Assembly (NCBI GenBank): GCA_018063485.1
Contig: JAGPBG010000057.1
Coordinates: 1-9,653 of the forward strand
Length of the DNA: 9,653 bases
Reading direction: 5' to 3'
DNA from: Cypionkella sp.
Lineage (GTDB): Bacteria > Pseudomonadota > Alphaproteobacteria > Rhodobacterales > Rhodobacteraceae
Part shown: positions 7,073 to 9,653 of the stretch, piece by piece
Position numbering within the stretch: position 1 is the first letter of the stretch
How the letters are laid out: each line of letters opens with the position of its first letter
Program-made: the position numbers and the translations under genes
Notes under the pieces: model-generated
The model's database searches: none
Told to the model about the DNA's origin: nothing
The model's input: only the letters and a program-made list of their open reading frames with translations

Positions 7073-9094
7073 TTAGTGGGCGGTAGCGGCTCCGGCACCT
7101 TTCGGCACGCGGATGGATTCCACCAGATCAACCACATGTTGCGGCGGTGCTTTGGTGATCGACGAGACCACATAGGCCGACACAAAGTTCAGCACAGCGC
7201 CCACAGCCCCGATCGACAGCGGCGAGATGCCGAAGAAGTAGTTGGCAGCGGTGTCCGGGTAGGTATTGGTGCCCGGAACAAAGAACCAGCCCTTGTAGAG
7301 GAAGATGTAGACCGAGGTGAACACAAGGCCCACAAGCATACCCGCAATCGCGCCTTCCTTGTTGATGCGTTTGGAGAAAATCCCCATCATCAGCACCGGG
7401 AAGATCGTCGCTGCGGCCAGACCGAAGGCCAGAGCCACCACCTGCGCGGCAAAGCCGGGCGGGTTCAGACCAAGATAGGTTGCCACCAGAATGGCAAAGC
7501 CCATGGCCACGCGCGCGGCCAACAGCTCGCCCTTTTCCGAAATGTTCGGATTGATCGAGCCTTTGATCAGGTCATGGCTGATGGCAGAAGATATCGCCAG
7601 CAAAAGACCTGCCGCCGTGGAAAGTGCCGCAGCCAAGGCGCCCGCGGCAACCAAAGCCACAACCCAACCGGGCAGGCCAGCAATCTCAGGGTTCGCAAGA
7701 ACCATGATATCGTTGTCCACCTTGGTCACTTCGTTGCCAACCCAGCCACGCTCGGCCATCGACTTGCCGCCGAATTTGGCCTCGCCCCAAGCCGTTGCCT
7801 GAGCGGCGGCAGCTTCGGCGGCTTTGGTTTGCAGGTCGGTAAGGGCGGCATCAGCAGCCCCATTGACCATGACAGCATCAGCAGCCATCAGATCGGCGGC
7901 TTCGGGCAGACCGGCCGCGGTGCGGGCATCAACCAAAGCCGTTTTCGCTGCGGCCGCGGCTTTGTTGGCCTCGGTCACCGCTTTGGGTTCGGAGAAATAC
8001 TGGATCTTGCCATCGCCATTCAGGTCTTTCATGTCGAGCAGGCCGGTTTTTTCCCAGGTCTTGATCCAGGTAAGTCGGGGATTGCTGTCGAATTCGGTCA
8101 TTGCGACTGCATCGCCGTCCAGCGCATTGCCGGTCAGCGCCGAGGGCCACATGGTCGTGGTCAGGTTCAGACGCGCCATCGAACCGACAGCCGGAGCCAC
8201 GGTGTACAAAAGCGCGATGAACACCAGCGCCCAGCCAGCGGACGAGCGCGCATCCGCCACCTTGGGAACAGTGAAGAAGCGGATGATGACATGGGGCAGA
8301 CCGGCGGTGCCGATCATCAGCGACATGGTGAAAAGAACCATATCGAACATGTTTGTTGTGTTCGAAGTATAGGCCTTGAAGCCCAACTCGGTGGTCACGG
8401 CATCCAGTTTAGCCAGCATCGAGAGCGAGCCGCCACTTGGTGCATAGCCGCCGATCAGGCCAAGCTGTGGCAGGAAAGAGCCGGTCAGCGACAGCGAGAT
8501 GAAGACGGCGGGGACGGTATAGGCGATGATCAGCACGATATACTGGGCCACCTGCGTGTAGGTGATGCCTTTCATTCCACCCAAAACGGCATAGGCAAAG
8601 ACGATCGCCGCGCCGATGTAGAGGCCGGTGTCGGTGGACACTTCCAAAAAGCGCGAGAAGGTCACGCCAACGCCGCGCATCTGGCCGATCACATAGGTCA
8701 CCGAGATCACGATCAGGCAGACCACGGCAACAAGACGCGCACCGCCGGAATAGAACCGGTCACCAATGAATTCGGGCACAGTGAACTTGCCGAATTTGCG
8801 CAGATAGGGCGCAAGCAGCAGGGCCAGCAGGACATAGCCACCGGTCCAACCCATCAGGTAGGCCGATTGCTGATAGCCACCCGCTGTCGACATGGCGATG
8901 ATGCCCGCCATCGAAATGAACGAGGCCGCCGACATCCAGTCTGCGCCCGTCGCCATGCCGTTGAGCACAGGGTGTACGCCCCGGCCTGCGGCATAGAACT
9001 CGGCCGTTGAACCCGCACGGGCCCAAATGGCGATCCCGATGTAGATGGCAAAGGTAAAGCCAACCACAATCAGGTTTAGGGTAAATTGATCCAT
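7073..9094 (-). CDS. Sodium:solute symporter, VC_2705-type (monocarboxylate/acetate-like)
   Basis: This 673-residue inner-membrane protein of the SSS family couples solute uptake to Na+. N-terminal SSS hallmarks are AEFYAAGRGVHPVLNGMATGADWMSAASF (about 31-59) and the GYxxxxxxxGWTGGYVLLALLLAPYLRKFGKFTVPEFIGDRF region (about 73-114). LSTAAGLLLAISSAISHDL (about 491-509) supplies Ser492/Thr493 at the position of the Na+-binding Ser/Thr pair of PutP-like carriers. At least 12 hydrophobic segments are visible. A large hydrophilic insertion (about 325-465) lies between two membrane segments. It holds an EF-hand-like DLNGDGKIQYF (357-367) and an Ala-rich helical stretch (about 371-435), and makes the protein longer than most SSS carriers. 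ATG 9094 has AGGGAG about 10 bases upstream. The gene starts 15 bases after the DUF4212 gene, whose product is the usual small partner of this subfamily. Acetate or another short carboxylate is a likely substrate by family, but it cannot be proved from sequence. Confidence 0.95.
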   Translation of the reverse strand: MDQFTLNLIVVGFTFAIYIGIAIWARAGSTAEFYAAGRGVHPVLNGMATGADWMSAASFISMAGIIAMSTAGGYQQSAYLMGWTGGYVLLALLLAPYLRKFGKFTVPEFIGDRFYSGGARLVAVVCLIVISVTYVIGQMRGVGVTFSRFLEVSTDTGLYIGAAIVFAYAVLGGMKGITYTQVAQYIVLIIAYTVPAVFISLSLTGSFLPQLGLIGGYAPSGGSLSMLAKLDAVTTELGFKAYTSNTTNMFDMVLFTMSLMIGTAGLPHVIIRFFTVPKVADARSSAGWALVFIALLYTVAPAVGSMARLNLTTTMWPSALTGNALDGDAVAMTEFDSNPRLTWIKTWEKTGLLDMKDLNGDGKIQYFSEPKAVTEANKAAAAAKTALVDARTAAGLPEAADLMAADAVMVNGAADAALTDLQTKAAEAAAAQATAWGEAKFGGKSMAERGWVGNEVTKVDNDIMVLANPEIAGLPGWVVALVAAGALAAALSTAAGLLLAISSAISHDLIKGSINPNISEKGELLAARVAMGFAILVATYLGLNPPGFAAQVVALAFGLAAATIFPVLMMGIFSKRINKEGAIAGMLVGLVFTSVYIFLYKGWFFVPGTNTYPDTAANYFFGISPLSIGAVGAVLNFVSAYVVSSITKAPPQHVVDLVESIRVPKGAGAATAH

Positions 9095-9109
9095 TATCCT
9101 GTCGCTCCC

Positions 9110-9367
9110 TTACTCTTCCACGCCGAATTCTTTGTCGAGTTTGTTCATCCGCCAAGCGTAGACGAAGATCAAAACCAAGAAGACGTAGATCGACCCGTTC
9201 TGGGCCATCCAGAAGCCAAGATCGGCCCCCCCGATATGTATGCCCGACAGGGCAGGACGAAGAATGATGCCCATTCCGAACGAGCAAAAAAACCAGATCG
9301 CCAGTGAAATCAGGATGATCCGGATGTTTGCTGCCCAATAGGCGTTGGACGATGTTCTGTCCGCCAT
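9110..9367 (-). CDS. DUF4212 small membrane subunit of the sodium:solute symporter
   Basis: This 85-residue protein has two membrane segments (about 15-37 and 51-70). Its sequence has the DUF4212 pattern: an N-terminal YWAANIRIILISLAIWF, a central GFWMAQNGSIYVFLVLIFVYAW and the C-terminal RMNKLDKEFGVEE. In this family the gene regularly precedes a VC_2705-type SSS symporter, much as DUF485 proteins precede ActP, and the product is thought to be an accessory subunit. ATG 9367 is preceded by GGAG about 9 bases upstream. The 15-bp gap to the symporter supports co-transcription and a joint complex in the inner membrane. Confidence 0.95.
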   Translation of the reverse strand: MADRTSSNAYWAANIRIILISLAIWFFCSFGMGIILRPALSGIHIGGADLGFWMAQNGSIYVFLVLIFVYAWRMNKLDKEFGVEE

Positions 9368-9400
9368 GTGTTGCTACTCCCTATTGTGTTTCCCTTCCCC

Positions 9401-9425
9401 TGTGCCCCATTCTGTGGGGGGCACA
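9401..9425 (-). terminator. Hairpin in the adk-DUF4212 gap, weak terminator candidate
   Basis: An 8-bp stem (9401-9408 TGTGCCCC with 9418-9425) and 9-base loop lies 9 bases past the adk stop. The sequence after it on the transcribed strand is GGGGAAGGGAAAC, without a T-run, so it is not a classical intrinsic terminator. The whole adk-DUF4212 gap is 67 bases and shows no clear promoter. The symporter operon may be partly read through from adk, or be driven by an activator-dependent promoter that I cannot recognise. Confidence 0.5.
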
Positions 9426-9434
9426 AAGCCGTCT

Positions 9435-9653
9435 TCAGTCCGCTGATACCCCGCCAACCAAGGTGCCAAGATGTGAGCGGATGTCTGCAATGTCACCCAT
9501 CGCATTCACGCGTTCCAGAACCCCTTTGCCATCGTAATAGGTGATCAGCGGAGCCGTTTGGGCGTGATAGGCGGTCAACCTGTCACGCACCGTTTCGGCG
9601 TTGTCGTCGGCCCGACGTTTGAACTCGGTGCCGCCGCATTTGTCGCAAACGCC
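9435..9653 (-). CDS. adk: Adenylate kinase, C-terminal 72 residues (5' end outside window)
   Basis: The frame is open from the right window edge to the TGA at 9437-9435. The visible residues begin GVCDKCGGTEFKRRADDNAETVRDRL, the second half of the adenylate kinase LID domain. CxxC there is one half of the four-Cys zinc site of zinc-type Adk, and the Arg pair and DD belong to the nucleotide-binding LID. AQTAPLITYYDGKGVLERVNAMGDI follows, the usual C-terminal core helix and strand. The enzyme interconverts ATP + AMP and 2 ADP in the cytoplasm. In the ribosomal spc operon of many alphaproteobacteria adk is followed by rpsM; here a DUF4212/symporter module follows instead. This may be a second adk copy or a rearranged context. 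Adk beside an acetate-type transporter would fit recycling of AMP from acetyl-CoA synthetase, which is inference. Confidence 0.95.
   Translation of the reverse strand, partial: GVCDKCGGTEFKRRADDNAETVRDRLTAYHAQTAPLITYYDGKGVLERVNAMGDIADIRSHLGTLVGGVSAD

Noticed and set aside
7015..7185. N-terminal extension of the DUF294 protein by 57 residues
   Set aside because: The extension reads through the terminator hairpin and the 3' end of the symporter gene in another frame. ATG 7014 has its own ribosome binding site.
7052..9010. A 652-codon open frame on the + strand, opposite the symporter gene
   Set aside because: Its translation is rich in His, Gln, Arg and Gly with no membrane or domain pattern, typical of the antisense frame of a GC-rich gene. 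The minus strand carries an unmistakable symporter.

Overview
The window is a GC-rich, gene-dense stretch of a bacterial chromosome. The genes look alphaproteobacterial, most likely Rhodobacterales (Rhodobacter/Roseobacter relatives). The basis for this is codon use, a YcjX/TruA pair and a DUF4212/VC_2705-type symporter module. The lineage is inferred from protein character without any database search. There are eight protein genes, two of them cut by the window edges. Only truA is on the + strand. I see no RNA genes, insertion sequences, phage genes or CRISPR arrays, and no gene-free stretch longer than about 140 bases.

Left part (1-2208): a YcjX-family P-loop NTPase runs leftwards off the window. 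It is transcribed divergently from truA (tRNA pseudouridine-38/39/40 synthase). truA converges with the next gene across a 136-base gap that contains a perfect 18-bp inverted repeat.

Central and right part (2209-9367): six minus-strand genes lie tightly in the order DUF4212 small membrane subunit, Na+/solute symporter, cNMP-like/CBS/DUF294 nucleotidyltransferase-like protein, a 173-residue membrane protein of unknown function, a stand-alone CheY-like receiver, and a membrane-bound PAS/kinase-like protein fused to a DnaQ-type DEDDh exonuclease. Spacings are 15 bp between the first two genes, 58 bp (with a terminator-like hairpin) between symporter and DUF294 gene, then 10, 1 and 1 bp, so this looks like one operon with an internal attenuation point. 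The 3' end of an adenylate kinase gene lies just upstream on the same strand.

Reading of the system (inference): the DUF4212 plus symporter pair probably imports a small monocarboxylate such as acetate. The downstream genes look like a signalling cassette: a ligand/nucleotide sensor with a nucleotidyltransferase fold, a receiver domain, and a kinase-derived sensor whose phospho-acceptor His is missing and whose C-terminus is an intact 3'-5' exonuclease. How an exonuclease takes part in carboxylate uptake signalling is the most open question here. Adenylate kinase beside it would fit recycling of AMP made by acetyl-CoA synthetase, but no acs gene is visible in the window.
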